Positions 25,634-35,307 of a DNA stretch of 64,000 nucleotides are shown one piece after another. Both the position numbers and the translations under genes were made by a program. Source of the stretch: Mucilaginibacter sp. (GTDB lineage: Bacteria; Bacteroidota; Bacteroidia; Sphingobacteriales; Sphingobacteriaceae); assembly GCA_031292485.1 (NCBI GenBank), contig JARLHA010000032.1:62001-126000 (forward strand), written 5' to 3'. The notes beneath the pieces were generated by a model, which was not told the DNA's origin, ran no database searches, and saw only the letters and a list, made by a program, of their open reading frames with translations. Numbering within the stretch: position 1 is the first letter of the stretch; the number at the start of each line of letters is the position of its first letter.

Positions 25634-28399
25634 ATGAAGAAACTAATACTTGTATTTTTATTTACCGGGTTTGGCTGCACTGCATTTGCACAGCAAACTC
25701 AAAAGATCCTCGAAAAAACCAACATAGACCATTTTTATACCTGTTCGCTTGATCTGTTGCTGGATACCTTATCCATCAATTACCACCTGAATATTGTTTT
25801 TGAGCGGGATTCGGTAAGCAAATTTGATATCGCTGAACACTTCTTTAATGAATCGCTGAAGTCAGTACTGAACAAGGTTTGCAGTGATAATTCCCTGCAT
25901 TACTGGACGGAATCGGATGGCACCATCTACATCCTTCAAAACACAGATGACCTGGCCAGGCTGAAACAATTAAACAGGCTGAAACAAACGAGGCTGGGGA
26001 ACGTGAAACCTTTGATTGAAGAGCCTAAAGCCCCCCCCATGCATTATTTGTTCAGCATAGGGGGAAAGGTAATCGATCAGGCATCAGGGGAGTCGTTGCC
26101 ATCGGCTACTTTAAGGATCCGCAATACAAACATATCCACCTCTACCAATACCGACGGTAATTTTACCTTATTTAATATCCCATCAGATACCTGCGTAGTC
26201 GAGGCTTCCTTTTCAGGATATCAAACGGATTATATCCGGCTGAATGCCAAAAACATCAATACCGAACTGGTATTCGGCATGTTTAAGGCGCTAAACACAT
26301 TGAACGAAGTGACGGTTTTAGGTAAAAAAAGCGGCGTGATGAACACTGACACAAAAAAAGTAGGCGTTTTGCAACTGACACCTGCCAGTTTAGATAAACT
26401 CCCTAATATAGGCGAAAAGGATATATTGAGGGCATTTCAATTGATGCCGGGCGTTAGCGCCACCAATGAGTCCTCGTCCGGGGCATACGTTCGCGGGGGG
26501 ACACCCGACCAAAACCTGGTTGTTTTTGATGGGTTTACCATATACCAGGTGGATCACCTTTACGGTTTTTTCAGCGCCTTTAACAGCAACGCGGTTAAGG
26601 ATGTACAGTTATATAAGGGCGGTTTTTCATCTATCTACGGCGGCAGGCTCTCCAGTGTTACCGAAATCAACGGAAAAGACGGGAACCATAATGAGGCCAA
26701 TTTTGGTGTTGACCTGAGTTTATTGAGTGTGAACGCATTTGCAGAGTTGCCCTTAAGTGATAAATCATCCCTGCTGATTGCACTCCGGCGCTCCTACCAG
26801 GGCCCATTTTATAACAAAATATTCAAGCAGTTTAATACCTCAACGGTACAGGCCGGCCCGGGCGGCGGTGGTGGCGGCCCGGGTGGGCCACCGGGAGGAG
26901 GCGGGTTTGGAGAATCGACAACTCCCGCGTCCCACTTTTACGATGCTGACGTGCGGTATAATTATCGCATGAATAAAACCAACTCGATCACCTGGAGCTT
27001 TTATAACGGCGAAGATAAAACCGATAACAGCAGGGCATTACAAATACCCTCATTTTTAAGCTCAACTACAGGCAATATCAATATTACGGACTACACCAAA
27101 TATGGCAACACCGGAAGCAGCGTCAAATGGTTCAGCCAGTGGAACAAAAAGGTACATTCAAATACCTATATTACTTATTCCTCCTATTTTAATGACCGGG
27201 TTCGTTCAACGTCAGGGACTTCAACAGACAGCAACGGCAATACCACAAGTTTTGAGAACGGCACGTCCGAGAAAAATAATCTGCAGGATATAGGGGTAAA
27301 ATCAGAATGGGAATGGCAGGTAAACAATACGTTCAAATTCCTGTATGGCGGTTTCGGAAACTTTCAGAAAATTAACTACAGCTACATTCAAAATGATACC
27401 AGCATCTTAATCAATCAGCATAACAGGGCGTTCTCTGGCGGCACTTATGCCGAACTGGAAATTGACCCAACTGACAAACTACATTTACAACCCGGCTTTC
27501 GTGATACATGGTTTCAGCCAACAGGCAAATTGTACGTGGAGCCACGCCTTTCTGCAAGCTATGTTCTCAATGAACACTATACGTTAAAGGCTGCTACAGG
27601 AGAGTTTTACCAATATATGAATGAGGTTACGCGGGAAGATATTGTAAACGGCAACCGGAGTTTCTGGGTGTTATCCAATAGCAACAACATTCCCGTGAGT
27701 GAGGCAAAACACTACATGGCCGGCGTAAGTTATGAGAATGAAAAGTTTTTGGTAGATGTGGAGGGTTATTACAAAACCCTGTCCAATTTAACCCAATACA
27801 CCATCAGGCAAACAGGGATGGGGCCAGGAACCGTCAGCTCGGTTGAACAGGATTTTTACACCGGCACGGGTAGGGCAGAAGGAATAGAAATATTGCTGCA
27901 AAAAAAATTAGGAAACTATACAGGGTGGTTGAGCTATACGCTTGCCGATGCGAAAAACAAGTTTTCCGTTTTTGGCAATAACTACTATCCGGCAGACCAG
28001 GATATAAGGCACGAATTTAAGGCCATCAACATGTATCATTATTACCGCTGGAATTTTTCGGCAGTGTTTATTTTCAGCACAGGGCATCCATATACCGCAC
28101 CGCTGTCAAGCTATACCATCACCACGCCTGACGGAAATACTTCAACAGCCTTTAATATCAGCGGCAAAAACGCCCTTCGTTATCCGGATTATCACCGGCT
28201 TGACCTTTCCGCTACCTATGACCTGATCAAAATAAACGGGAATAAAATTGGCAGCATCGGCCTGTCTCTTTTTAATGTTTATAACCATACCAATATCTGG
28301 TATCGTGAATACCAGCTGCAAAATTATGCAGCTATTACTACCGATGTTAATTACCTGGGCTTTACTCCCAATATAACACTAAGCTTAAGATGGAAATGA
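25634..28399 (+). CDS. TonB-dependent outer-membrane receptor with STN domain
   Basis: A 921-residue receptor. It has a signal peptide ending TAFAQQ, an STN domain (about 32-100, NIDHFYTCSLDLLLDTLS), a carboxypeptidase-regulatory-like domain (about 140-215, GGKVIDQASGESLPSATLRI), a plug (about 240-350, GVSATNESSSGAYVRGGTPD) and a 22-strand-type barrel. The STN domain normally means signalling through an anti-sigma factor, yet none is seen here; the neighbouring regulator is a LytTR pair. A Gly/Pro-rich loop (about 407-428, built of GGGGG and GGPPGGGG) interrupts an extracellular region. The last bases overlap the lipoprotein gene downstream. The substrate is unknown; the DUF4249 partner suggests a nutrient-uptake pair different from SusCD. 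Confidence 0.9.
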   Translation: MKKLILVFLFTGFGCTAFAQQTQKILEKTNIDHFYTCSLDLLLDTLSINYHLNIVFERDSVSKFDIAEHFFNESLKSVLNKVCSDNSLHYWTESDGTIYILQNTDDLARLKQLNRLKQTRLGNVKPLIEEPKAPPMHYLFSIGGKVIDQASGESLPSATLRIRNTNISTSTNTDGNFTLFNIPSDTCVVEASFSGYQTDYIRLNAKNINTELVFGMFKALNTLNEVTVLGKKSGVMNTDTKKVGVLQLTPASLDKLPNIGEKDILRAFQLMPGVSATNESSSGAYVRGGTPDQNLVVFDGFTIYQVDHLYGFFSAFNSNAVKDVQLYKGGFSSIYGGRLSSVTEINGKDGNHNEANFGVDLSLLSVNAFAELPLSDKSSLLIALRRSYQGPFYNKIFKQFNTSTVQAGPGGGGGGPGGPPGGGGFGESTTPASHFYDADVRYNYRMNKTNSITWSFYNGEDKTDNSRALQIPSFLSSTTGNINITDYTKYGNTGSSVKWFSQWNKKVHSNTYITYSSYFNDRVRSTSGTSTDSNGNTTSFENGTSEKNNLQDIGVKSEWEWQVNNTFKFLYGGFGNFQKINYSYIQNDTSILINQHNRAFSGGTYAELEIDPTDKLHLQPGFRDTWFQPTGKLYVEPRLSASYVLNEHYTLKAATGEFYQYMNEVTREDIVNGNRSFWVLSNSNNIPVSEAKHYMAGVSYENEKFLVDVEGYYKTLSNLTQYTIRQTGMGPGTVSSVEQDFYTGTGRAEGIEILLQKKLGNYTGWLSYTLADAKNKFSVFGNNYYPADQDIRHEFKAINMYHYYRWNFSAVFIFSTGHPYTAPLSSYTITTPDGNTSTAFNISGKNALRYPDYHRLDLSATYDLIKINGNKIGSIGLSLFNVYNHTNIWYREYQLQNYAAITTDVNYLGFTPNITLSLRWK

Positions 28400-29202
28400 A
28401 AAGACAACTATTAAACCGGGTATTGTTTTTATGCTTTGCCGCAATAATCGTATCGGCCTGTAAAAAAGAAAATACCAGCATCAGTACTGTTTATTTGCCT
28501 GTAGTTGAGGGATACCTGATGCCGGGGCATGCATTGAGCATAAAACTATATCAACAAAAGTCGCTGACCGATACAGCCAAATATGGTGCCGCAATAACCG
28601 GCCTGCAGGTTTATGTATCCGACGGCAGCACAAAAGTTCAACTGACCGAGTCGCCAAAAGGCACTTATACCTACAGCAATCAAAATTTCCTGGCTGAAGG
28701 TAAAACTTACACACTTCAGTTTAATTACCTTACCTATAACGTTTCGGCTACAACCGTTATGCCGGGTAAACCCACAAACTTTGCAACACAATACGGTTCG
28801 GTAACCCTATCAAGTACAACAACTTCTGATCCCAACACCTCAAATACCACTATTGACAAACTGACTTGGGATAATCCTGATTCCTTGAATCATGTATTGG
28901 TTTTTGATAATAAGAATGGCGCCGATTTCCCGCTCAGCAGTTTTGGCGGGACCCGGGCCGCAAATTTCGAATTAAATACTAAGCGTGCTTCATACTACAA
29001 TTTAACACAGTCTACTTTCGCTTATTACGGCCATTATACCGTGGTATTGCTTCGGGTTAACCAGGAATTTATCGACCTGATAAAAAGCAATACCAGCAAC
29101 TCCACCTCGCAAAACCTTGCCAATATTCCTACGAATGTGGTAAATGGTTACGGGATTTTTACAGCGATGCAGGCAGATACACTTAGTTTTAATTTATTGT
29201 AA
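28396..29202 (+). CDS. DUF4249-type lipoprotein, partner of the TonB receptor
   Basis: A 268-residue lipoprotein; lipobox IIVSAC followed by KKEN. The early mature sequence VYLPVVEGYLMPGHALSIKLY and the beta-rich body match the DUF4249 family, found almost exclusively next to TonB receptors in Bacteroidota. The ATG at 28396 is preferred to one two codons upstream because it gives the ATGA overlap with the receptor stop and a standard basic n-region (MKRQLLNR). Probably sits on the outer membrane and works with the receptor, as SusD does for SusC, though DUF4249 is unrelated in sequence. Ligand unknown. Confidence 0.82.
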   Translation: MKRQLLNRVLFLCFAAIIVSACKKENTSISTVYLPVVEGYLMPGHALSIKLYQQKSLTDTAKYGAAITGLQVYVSDGSTKVQLTESPKGTYTYSNQNFLAEGKTYTLQFNYLTYNVSATTVMPGKPTNFATQYGSVTLSSTTTSDPNTSNTTIDKLTWDNPDSLNHVLVFDNKNGADFPLSSFGGTRAANFELNTKRASYYNLTQSTFAYYGHYTVVLLRVNQEFIDLIKSNTSNSTSQNLANIPTNVVNGYGIFTAMQADTLSFNLL

Positions 29203-29419
29203 TGAAATACTGCTGCCGGCTTACATTAAGTATCTATTGCGTCAAATCAACCGTGTTTCGCGCATTTATAGCTATTTCCACAGCGGCTGTAGTACTTGCG
29301 TCATATCGCCTGCGGCTGGTAAAATACTTTATGTATAGCCAGATGGGAAATTAGCCGGAAGCCCCACGATGGAAGAATCCGCAAACCTATCCGTAAGCAA
29401 CAGGTGTACTTTAGGGTGT

Positions 29420-29610
29420 AACGAAGAATTTCCTTCGAGTAGCCGGAACGCAACACGTGAAGATTTTGAACATGTCATTGCCTCCATTAAAAATGGATTG
29501 ATACACCCTCTCAGGTATATCACTCACGGGTGCGGTTTGAGGATGTGAAAGAAAATTTTTCTGCATGGCTGCCAGACCGGATTTAAGGGCGATCTTTTCA
29601 AACTTCTGGT
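29420..29610 (+). pseudogene. Fossil of a zinc-type alcohol dehydrogenase C-terminus
   Basis: Frame starting near 29432 reads EEFPSSSRNATREDFEHVIA and SIKNGLIHPLRYITH up to 29527. After loss of one base the next frame reads VRFEDVKENFSAWL, which together is the C-terminal stretch of medium-chain dehydrogenases (ITHRV-x-FE-x-VKENF-x-WL). A further shift follows before TGFKGDL. A short upstream piece (SPAAGKILYV, near 29306-29336) may be the remnant of the conserved GGRIVFVG strand. At least two frameshifts and a deletion make it non-functional. The rest of 29203-29781 holds nothing recognisable. It marks the boundary of the capsule locus. Confidence 0.6.
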
Positions 29611-29781
29611 TCTGTCAGGTGTGCTACTGATCTTACATTTATATCTTCTACTATTTTCATTACATTGTAGTGTACGCTAACTAGTTAGGTAATAATCATC
29701 AAATGGTCATTTTAATCTTTGACTATTCTAAGTTAAGTGTATATACGGGTAAAAACTCGCGCTTCTTACTAAATGATTTTT

Positions 29782-29789
29782 TATATTTG
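29782..29789 (+). promoter_or_regulatory. -7 promoter element ahead of the Wzi gene
   Basis: TATATTTG matches TAnnTTTG and ends 22 nt before the ATG at 29812. No convincing TTTG is seen at -33. It lies inside the longer open frame and therefore argues for the internal start codon. Confidence 0.5.
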
Positions 29790-29811
29790 TGTACTTACTT
29801 TTCACAAAAAT

Positions 29812-31455
29812 ATGAAATACCTGTCGTTATTAATTTTAACTTTATTTACCTCAATAAAATCTTTTTCCCAAACAATTCCGGTTGGAAACAGCTATACTGA
29901 ACAAATCGCCAGGATGCATCAGCTTTTAGGCGTGTCAGACATTTCTTCTTCATTTTGCATAAGGCCGCTAAATGTCAGTCAGGATTCTTCGGTGGAGGGT
30001 TTGATCGCCGGTAAAAACATATTGCATCAGTCTGTTGGTTTTACTGCACAACTGCTTCCGTTTAACTGGGTCAATGAATATAATTTTAACAGGCCTTATG
30101 GATATAATAACAGTTCGCTTTACCCTGCTGCCGGATTTCAAAGCAGGATTAGTGCCGGATTATTTATCAAATCAGGAATACTTCGTATCCAATTAAAGCC
30201 CGAATTTGTTTATGCACAAAATAAACCGTTTCAAACATTTGCCGAAGTCCAGGCAAATAACAATTCGTCCGCATTATTGGGCTCATATTTTGGAATCGTT
30301 AATGGCATCGATGCCCCCGAAAGGTTTGGCAATCGCGCATTACGGCATTTATATCCTGGCCAATCAAAAATAACAATTATTTTAAAAAATATTGAAGCGG
30401 GGATTTCCACAGAAAACATGTGGTGGGGCCCCGGCATACAAAATTCCATTATGATGAGCAATTCGGCCCCTGGATTTTTACACTGGACGTTTAACTCAGC
30501 AGGGCCCATTAAAACCGCTGTTGGATCATTTGAGTGGCAAATCATCGGGGGAAATTTAAACCAATCCGGTTATCTGCCACTTGACACGGGTAAATTAGTA
30601 TACGGCAAAGGTATGTATAGCCCTAAGCCAAAGGTTACAAGGTATATTTCTGCATTTACGGCAAGCTGGCAGCCTAAATGGATAGAAGGCTTGTTCATCG
30701 GTGGTTCTGCTTATGATTACTTAAATAAAGACTCATCATACAATGCCCACAATATCATCCGAAAATTAATACCTGTAATCACAGGCTCGTCAGTTGCAGC
30801 AAATGCGATTACCAATACAAGCACCGGCGATGGGCAGGATTTTGCATATGCGCTTAATATTCGCCAGGTTTTAAGCAAATATAATGCTGAAATTTATTTT
30901 GAGTGGGCAAGGAATGACAGGGCTGGCAACCTGAACGATTTTTTACAGGAACCCGAGCATTCTTCGGCCTATACAGTGGGCGGCACCAGGATATTTGAAT
31001 TGACTAAAAAGCAATTTTTTCAAATCAGGCTCGAATTAACACATTTACAAAGCGCGGCCACTTTCTTGCTTCGGCAGGAGCCTGAATGGTATGTCCATAG
31101 TGTAGCTCCAAGGGATGGTTATACCAATGACGGCAGATATATTGGGGCTGGAATCGGCCCGGGGAGCAATAGCCTTATGTTTGATTTTAGCTTACTAAAT
31201 GGCATGAACTCGTATGGCATGACAATAGAAAGGCTGGTACATGATAACGACCTTTATTATTATGCTTTTATGGGCACAGGTATTTTCAACAGGCAGTGGG
31301 TCGATATTTCAGATACTTTTTATGCCAACTTCAAATTTAAAAAATACCTTGTTTCTGCTGAGCTTACACCAATATACTCCTTAAATTATGAATACGCAGG
31401 GGGCGCCAGCTATAATTTACATGCCAGTATAAATCTAACTTATTATTTCGATTGA
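29812..31455 (+). CDS. Wzi-family capsule assembly outer-membrane protein
   Basis: A 547-residue outer-membrane beta-barrel protein of the capsule assembly Wzi family (PF14052). The signal peptide is MKYLSLLILTLFTSIKSFSQ. Signature stretches are MWWGPGIQNSIMMSNSAPGF and PIKTAVGSFEWQIIGG, and the aromatic-rich C-terminus NLHASINLTYYFD ends like a barrel. Wzi anchors capsule on the cell surface in characterised systems. The open frame begins 13 codons earlier (29773), but the -7 element at 29782-29789 and the clean signal peptide place the start at 29812. First gene of the polysaccharide locus. Confidence 0.88.
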   Translation: MKYLSLLILTLFTSIKSFSQTIPVGNSYTEQIARMHQLLGVSDISSSFCIRPLNVSQDSSVEGLIAGKNILHQSVGFTAQLLPFNWVNEYNFNRPYGYNNSSLYPAAGFQSRISAGLFIKSGILRIQLKPEFVYAQNKPFQTFAEVQANNNSSALLGSYFGIVNGIDAPERFGNRALRHLYPGQSKITIILKNIEAGISTENMWWGPGIQNSIMMSNSAPGFLHWTFNSAGPIKTAVGSFEWQIIGGNLNQSGYLPLDTGKLVYGKGMYSPKPKVTRYISAFTASWQPKWIEGLFIGGSAYDYLNKDSSYNAHNIIRKLIPVITGSSVAANAITNTSTGDGQDFAYALNIRQVLSKYNAEIYFEWARNDRAGNLNDFLQEPEHSSAYTVGGTRIFELTKKQFFQIRLELTHLQSAATFLLRQEPEWYVHSVAPRDGYTNDGRYIGAGIGPGSNSLMFDFSLLNGMNSYGMTIERLVHDNDLYYYAFMGTGIFNRQWVDISDTFYANFKFKKYLVSAELTPIYSLNYEYAGGASYNLHASINLTYYFD

Positions 31456-31481
31456 CAATTAATTATTTAAATCACAAGTTA

Positions 31482-31521
31482 AATGCCCTGAAAAATAAGA
31501 TATTACCCGATTAAGGGCATT
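31482..31521. terminator. Stem-loop after the Wzi gene
   Basis: AATGCCCT (31482-31489) pairs with AGGGCATT (31514-31521) around a 24-nt AT-rich loop, 27 nt after the stop codon. No long U-run follows. The word TTAAATGCCC recurs at 31617-31626 in the leader of the next gene, so the element could be regulatory rather than a terminator. Confidence 0.4.
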
Positions 31522-31582
31522 GGGCGAAAAAGAAGAAATTGCAAAACAAAAATGGCAGGATAATTGGTTAGTAAAATTAATC

Positions 31583-31590
31583 TATATTTG
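31583..31590 (+). promoter_or_regulatory. -7 promoter element ahead of the SLBB exporter
   Basis: TATATTTG, matching TAnnTTTG. A TTG at 31564-31566 is a weak -33 partner (16-nt spacing). A start near 31596 would leave a leader of about 75 nt before the ATG at 31672. Confidence 0.5.
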
Positions 31591-31671
31591 CGCCGTTGTT
31601 AATAAAAAGGCACTAATTAAATGCCCCTAATAATAAAATGTCTAAACTAAATTAGGAATGCCTTATACACT

Positions 31672-34161
31672 ATGAAATATTTAAAATCAATAGCATTCAG
31701 CCTTTTATTCATCGTTAATTTTATTGTTTCACAACCCTTGCTGGCGCAAACAATGCCACAAAATCTTTCAAATGTAAATGTAAATGAACTTTCTGATGGT
31801 CAGATACGTCAACTGATGCAACAGGCGCAATCTGCCGGTTTGAATGACCAGCAACTTTTACAGGAAGCTGCCAACAGAGGAATGCCACAGGAACAGATTC
31901 AAAATCTTCAAAAACGAATCTTAATCCTTAGAAAGTCGAATAACAATGCTGCAAATTCATCGGATACGCTATCATCGCAGGCGAGGAGGTTGAATTATAA
32001 ACCTGACACTATTCCGGATACACTGAACAACCTGAAAAACAGAGCGGATATTTTAAACACTTTACAACCTAAGATATTTGGCGCCGATCTTTTTAGAAAT
32101 AAAAATTTAACTTTTGAACCAAACTTGAGCTTAGCTACCCCGATAAATTACATTTTGGGGCCTAACGACCAATTGAACATTAATGTTTATGGCAATTCTG
32201 TTGTAAACTGGAAACTGAGTGTTTCGCCGGAGGGTAACATTAATATACCGGGGATCGGTTTGTTAAATGTTTCGGGCAAAACCATTGAAATTGCAACTTT
32301 GATTATAAGAAATAAGCTAATCGCTGCAAATTATGCCATTGGTAGAGGAACAAATGTTCAGGTTACCCTCGGTAATATCAGAAGTATTAAAGTTATTATA
32401 GTAGGTGAAGTTGTTAAACCGGGCACCTATACACTGCCATCCTTGGCCACAGTATTTAACGCGTTGTATGCAGCCGGCGGACCTGGTGATAACGGTTCTT
32501 TCCGCCAAATAGAAGTTATTCGGAACAATCATATTATCAGGCGGCTTGACATTTATGACTTTTTGTTAAAAGGCGAGCAAAAGGACAATATACGATTGGA
32601 GGATCAGGATATTATCAGCATTCCTACCTACAGGATCAGGGTTGAAATGACCGGCGAAGTAAAAAGGCCGGGGTTGTTTGAAGTTTTACCAGGCGAAACT
32701 TTGAAAGATATTATCGGTTTTGCAGGAGGCTTTACTGACCAGGCTTATACAGATTTGATTAAAGTCTCTCAAATAAGCGAACAGCAGCGACGGTTAACAG
32801 ATGTACCTGAGGCTGACTTTAGTAATTATATCCCGCTGCGCGGCGATAAATACACGGTTGAACATATTTTGAACCGGTATGAAAACCGGGTTACGATAAA
32901 AGGAGCTGTCTTCAGGCCCGGCGAGTATGAACTTGAAAAGGGCTTAACAGTATCCCGGTTAATTCAAAAAGCGGCCGGTTTAAAAGAAGATGCTTTTACC
33001 GGGCGGGTAGGTATAACCAGGCTGAAATCCGACAATACGATTGAACAATTATCCTTCAATTTGGGTGATATTATAAATAAATCAGCGGTTGATATACCAT
33101 TACAAAGAGAAGATATAATAAACGTATCCTCTCTTTTCGACCTTCGGGGTAAATACAAAGTTTCGATAAAAGGTGAAATAAGAAAACCCGGCGATTTTAT
33201 TTATGCTGATAGTATGAAAGTTGCCGATCTGATAATTAAAGCAGGCGGGTTTACAGAAGGTGCAAGCCCCAAAAGAATTGAAGTTTCGCGCCGGGTATTT
33301 GACAGCGATCCAAAAGTAAAAAACAGTAGGATTGCACAAGTTTATAGCGTAAATGTTGGTGCCGACTTAAAAGCAGATGATGCGAATTTTACTTTAAAGC
33401 CCTTTGATAATGTTTCGGTATATAGTTTGCCCGGCTTTGAAATACAAAAAACGGTGAAGGTAGAGGGTGAAGTTGTTTACCCCGGATATTATACTATTGA
33501 AAAAAAGGACGAAAAAATATCGGACATAATTGCACGTGCTGGTGGGCTTACTGTATTTGCCGATATAGAAGGTAGCAGCCTGAAACGGGATAATACTGCT
33601 ATTTTAGGGATTGATAAAACCAAAAACGACAGCACGACTTTAACTTTAAACAAAGAACGGGCAGAACGAATGAAGCGCCTTCAACGGTCTTATATGGATT
33701 CAACAAAAACTGATACCACACAATTCAGGAATAACTACATAGGTATCAACTTAAAGAAAATATTGGATAACCCCGGAAAAGGCGACGACCTGATCGTAGA
33801 AGATAACGATGTGTTAAGGATTCCCAAGCAACAGCAGGTGGTCCGGGTTAATGGCGAGGTATTGTACCCCAGCGCAGTGGTTTACACGTCAGGCAAAACT
33901 TTCAAAGATTATGTACTAAATGCCGGGGGCTTTTCACCGGTAGCGCTAAAGAGCGGGGCATACGTTGTATATCCAAACGGCACAGTAAATGGTACGCGAA
34001 AATTCCTTTTCTTTAACAACCATCCTAAAGTTAAACCAGGCAGTGAAATATATGTTCCAAGAAAGCCTGTAACAAAAGGGACCTCTCTGCAAGACATCTT
34101 AGGCTTTACAACTGGTTTGGTATCGCTAGTGGTATTATTTATTACAATAAAGAAACTGTAA
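31672..34161 (+). CDS. SLBB-domain polysaccharide export protein (Wza-like)
   Basis: An 829-residue exporter with signal peptide (IVNFIVSQPLLAQ). An N-terminal helical Gln/Asn-rich stretch (about 35-90) is followed by a Poly_export domain (about 155-240, PINYILGPNDQLNINVYG) and at least five SLBB repeats recognisable by the pattern GEV-KPGxY and AGG (near 246, 328, 410, 495, 598 and 718). A terminal hydrophobic segment (GLVSLVVLFITIKKL) ends the protein. It is more than twice the length of enterobacterial Wza, as usual in Bacteroidota. Expected to form the periplasmic/outer-membrane channel through which capsule leaves. Co-directional with the Wzz gene 38 nt downstream. Confidence 0.9.
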   Translation: MKYLKSIAFSLLFIVNFIVSQPLLAQTMPQNLSNVNVNELSDGQIRQLMQQAQSAGLNDQQLLQEAANRGMPQEQIQNLQKRILILRKSNNNAANSSDTLSSQARRLNYKPDTIPDTLNNLKNRADILNTLQPKIFGADLFRNKNLTFEPNLSLATPINYILGPNDQLNINVYGNSVVNWKLSVSPEGNINIPGIGLLNVSGKTIEIATLIIRNKLIAANYAIGRGTNVQVTLGNIRSIKVIIVGEVVKPGTYTLPSLATVFNALYAAGGPGDNGSFRQIEVIRNNHIIRRLDIYDFLLKGEQKDNIRLEDQDIISIPTYRIRVEMTGEVKRPGLFEVLPGETLKDIIGFAGGFTDQAYTDLIKVSQISEQQRRLTDVPEADFSNYIPLRGDKYTVEHILNRYENRVTIKGAVFRPGEYELEKGLTVSRLIQKAAGLKEDAFTGRVGITRLKSDNTIEQLSFNLGDIINKSAVDIPLQREDIINVSSLFDLRGKYKVSIKGEIRKPGDFIYADSMKVADLIIKAGGFTEGASPKRIEVSRRVFDSDPKVKNSRIAQVYSVNVGADLKADDANFTLKPFDNVSVYSLPGFEIQKTVKVEGEVVYPGYYTIEKKDEKISDIIARAGGLTVFADIEGSSLKRDNTAILGIDKTKNDSTTLTLNKERAERMKRLQRSYMDSTKTDTTQFRNNYIGINLKKILDNPGKGDDLIVEDNDVLRIPKQQQVVRVNGEVLYPSAVVYTSGKTFKDYVLNAGGFSPVALKSGAYVVYPNGTVNGTRKFLFFNNHPKVKPGSEIYVPRKPVTKGTSLQDILGFTTGLVSLVVLFITIKKL

Positions 34162-34199
34162 GGCGGCACAATAACCGCAATTATTGATTAAAATATTTT

Positions 34200-35279
34200 A
34201 TGGATCAAGAGGAACAGGGAAAGAAAACAGAGAATCCTGATGAAATATCAATCGGTGATATTTTATTAAAGGTTCGGTCTGGAATCAGGTACATTAAAAC
34301 CAAGTGGTTAACAATATTGCTTTTTGGAGTTTTTGGCGGGTTACTTGGCTTTGGGTATTCCATAATTAAAAAGCCGGTTTACACTGCTACCTGCACCTTT
34401 GTTTTGGATGAGGGAAATAAAAGTGGTGGCGGATTGGGCCAGTATGCCGGCTTGGCTTCACTTGCCGGGATAGATATCGGTGGTAGCGGGGGTAGTATTT
34501 TTTCGGGTGATAATATCATTGAATTATATAAATCTCGCTTAATGATTGAAAAGACATTGTTAAGTGAAGTTGATTTTAACGGTAAAAGCGCTTTACTGAT
34601 AGATAGGTATATCAACTTTAACAAATTGCGAACCCGATGGAAAGAAAAAGATCAGATCGACAGCATAAACTTTTCAGGAAACCCTGCGAAATTTACCCGC
34701 AAGCAAGACAGTATAATAACTGATTTGGTTGAACTATTTAACAAAAAGGTTTTAAGTGTTGATAAACCTGATAAAAAACTAAGCATTATAAATGTAAATG
34801 TTGCCTCAACCGATGAACTATTTGCCAAAGAATTCACAAATAAGCTTGTTGAAACCGTTAATGATTTTTATGTGCAAACTAAAACCAAAAAAACGCAACA
34901 GAATGTTCAGATCTTACAAAGACAGGCAGATAGCGTCAGAAGGGAATTAAATTCTTCAATATCAGGTGTTGCTTCGGCAATTGATGCCGCTCCGAATGCA
35001 AATCCCTCTTTATTGTCATTGAGGGTACCATCCCAACGAAAGCAGGTTGACGTACAGGCGAGCACAGCTATTTATGCCGAAATAGTAAAAAATCTGGAAA
35101 TTTCAAAAATTTCATTGTTGCAGGAAACACCGCTGATACAGGTAATTGATAGCCCTGTGTTGCCTCTATTTATTGATCGCGTAACGAAGCCTAAGGGGAT
35201 TATTGTGGGCGCAATATTAGGCATACTTTTCACTGTTGTATGCATTGCTGGCAGGAAAGTAATGCTTAAATTGGTTTGA
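34200..35279 (+). CDS. Wzz-type chain-length determinant / polysaccharide co-polymerase
   Basis: A 359-residue inner-membrane protein with an N-terminal TM helix (WLTILLFGVFGGLLGFGYSI, about 39-58), a periplasmic helical domain with coiled coil (about 225-300, QQNVQILQRQADSVRRELNS) and a C-terminal TM (GIIVGAILGILFTVVCIAG). The cytoplasmic C-tail is only about eight residues, so there is no fused tyrosine kinase, and no separate kinase is in the window. It should set polymer length together with the EpsG-type polymerase. The Gly-rich stretch near 80-100 (GGGLGQYAGLASLAGIDIGG) is common in this family. Confidence 0.88.
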   Translation: MDQEEQGKKTENPDEISIGDILLKVRSGIRYIKTKWLTILLFGVFGGLLGFGYSIIKKPVYTATCTFVLDEGNKSGGGLGQYAGLASLAGIDIGGSGGSIFSGDNIIELYKSRLMIEKTLLSEVDFNGKSALLIDRYINFNKLRTRWKEKDQIDSINFSGNPAKFTRKQDSIITDLVELFNKKVLSVDKPDKKLSIINVNVASTDELFAKEFTNKLVETVNDFYVQTKTKKTQQNVQILQRQADSVRRELNSSISGVASAIDAAPNANPSLLSLRVPSQRKQVDVQASTAIYAEIVKNLEISKISLLQETPLIQVIDSPVLPLFIDRVTKPKGIIVGAILGILFTVVCIAGRKVMLKLV

Positions 35280-35307
35280 GAGTAAAATTGTATAGTTATT
35301 AAGGAAT

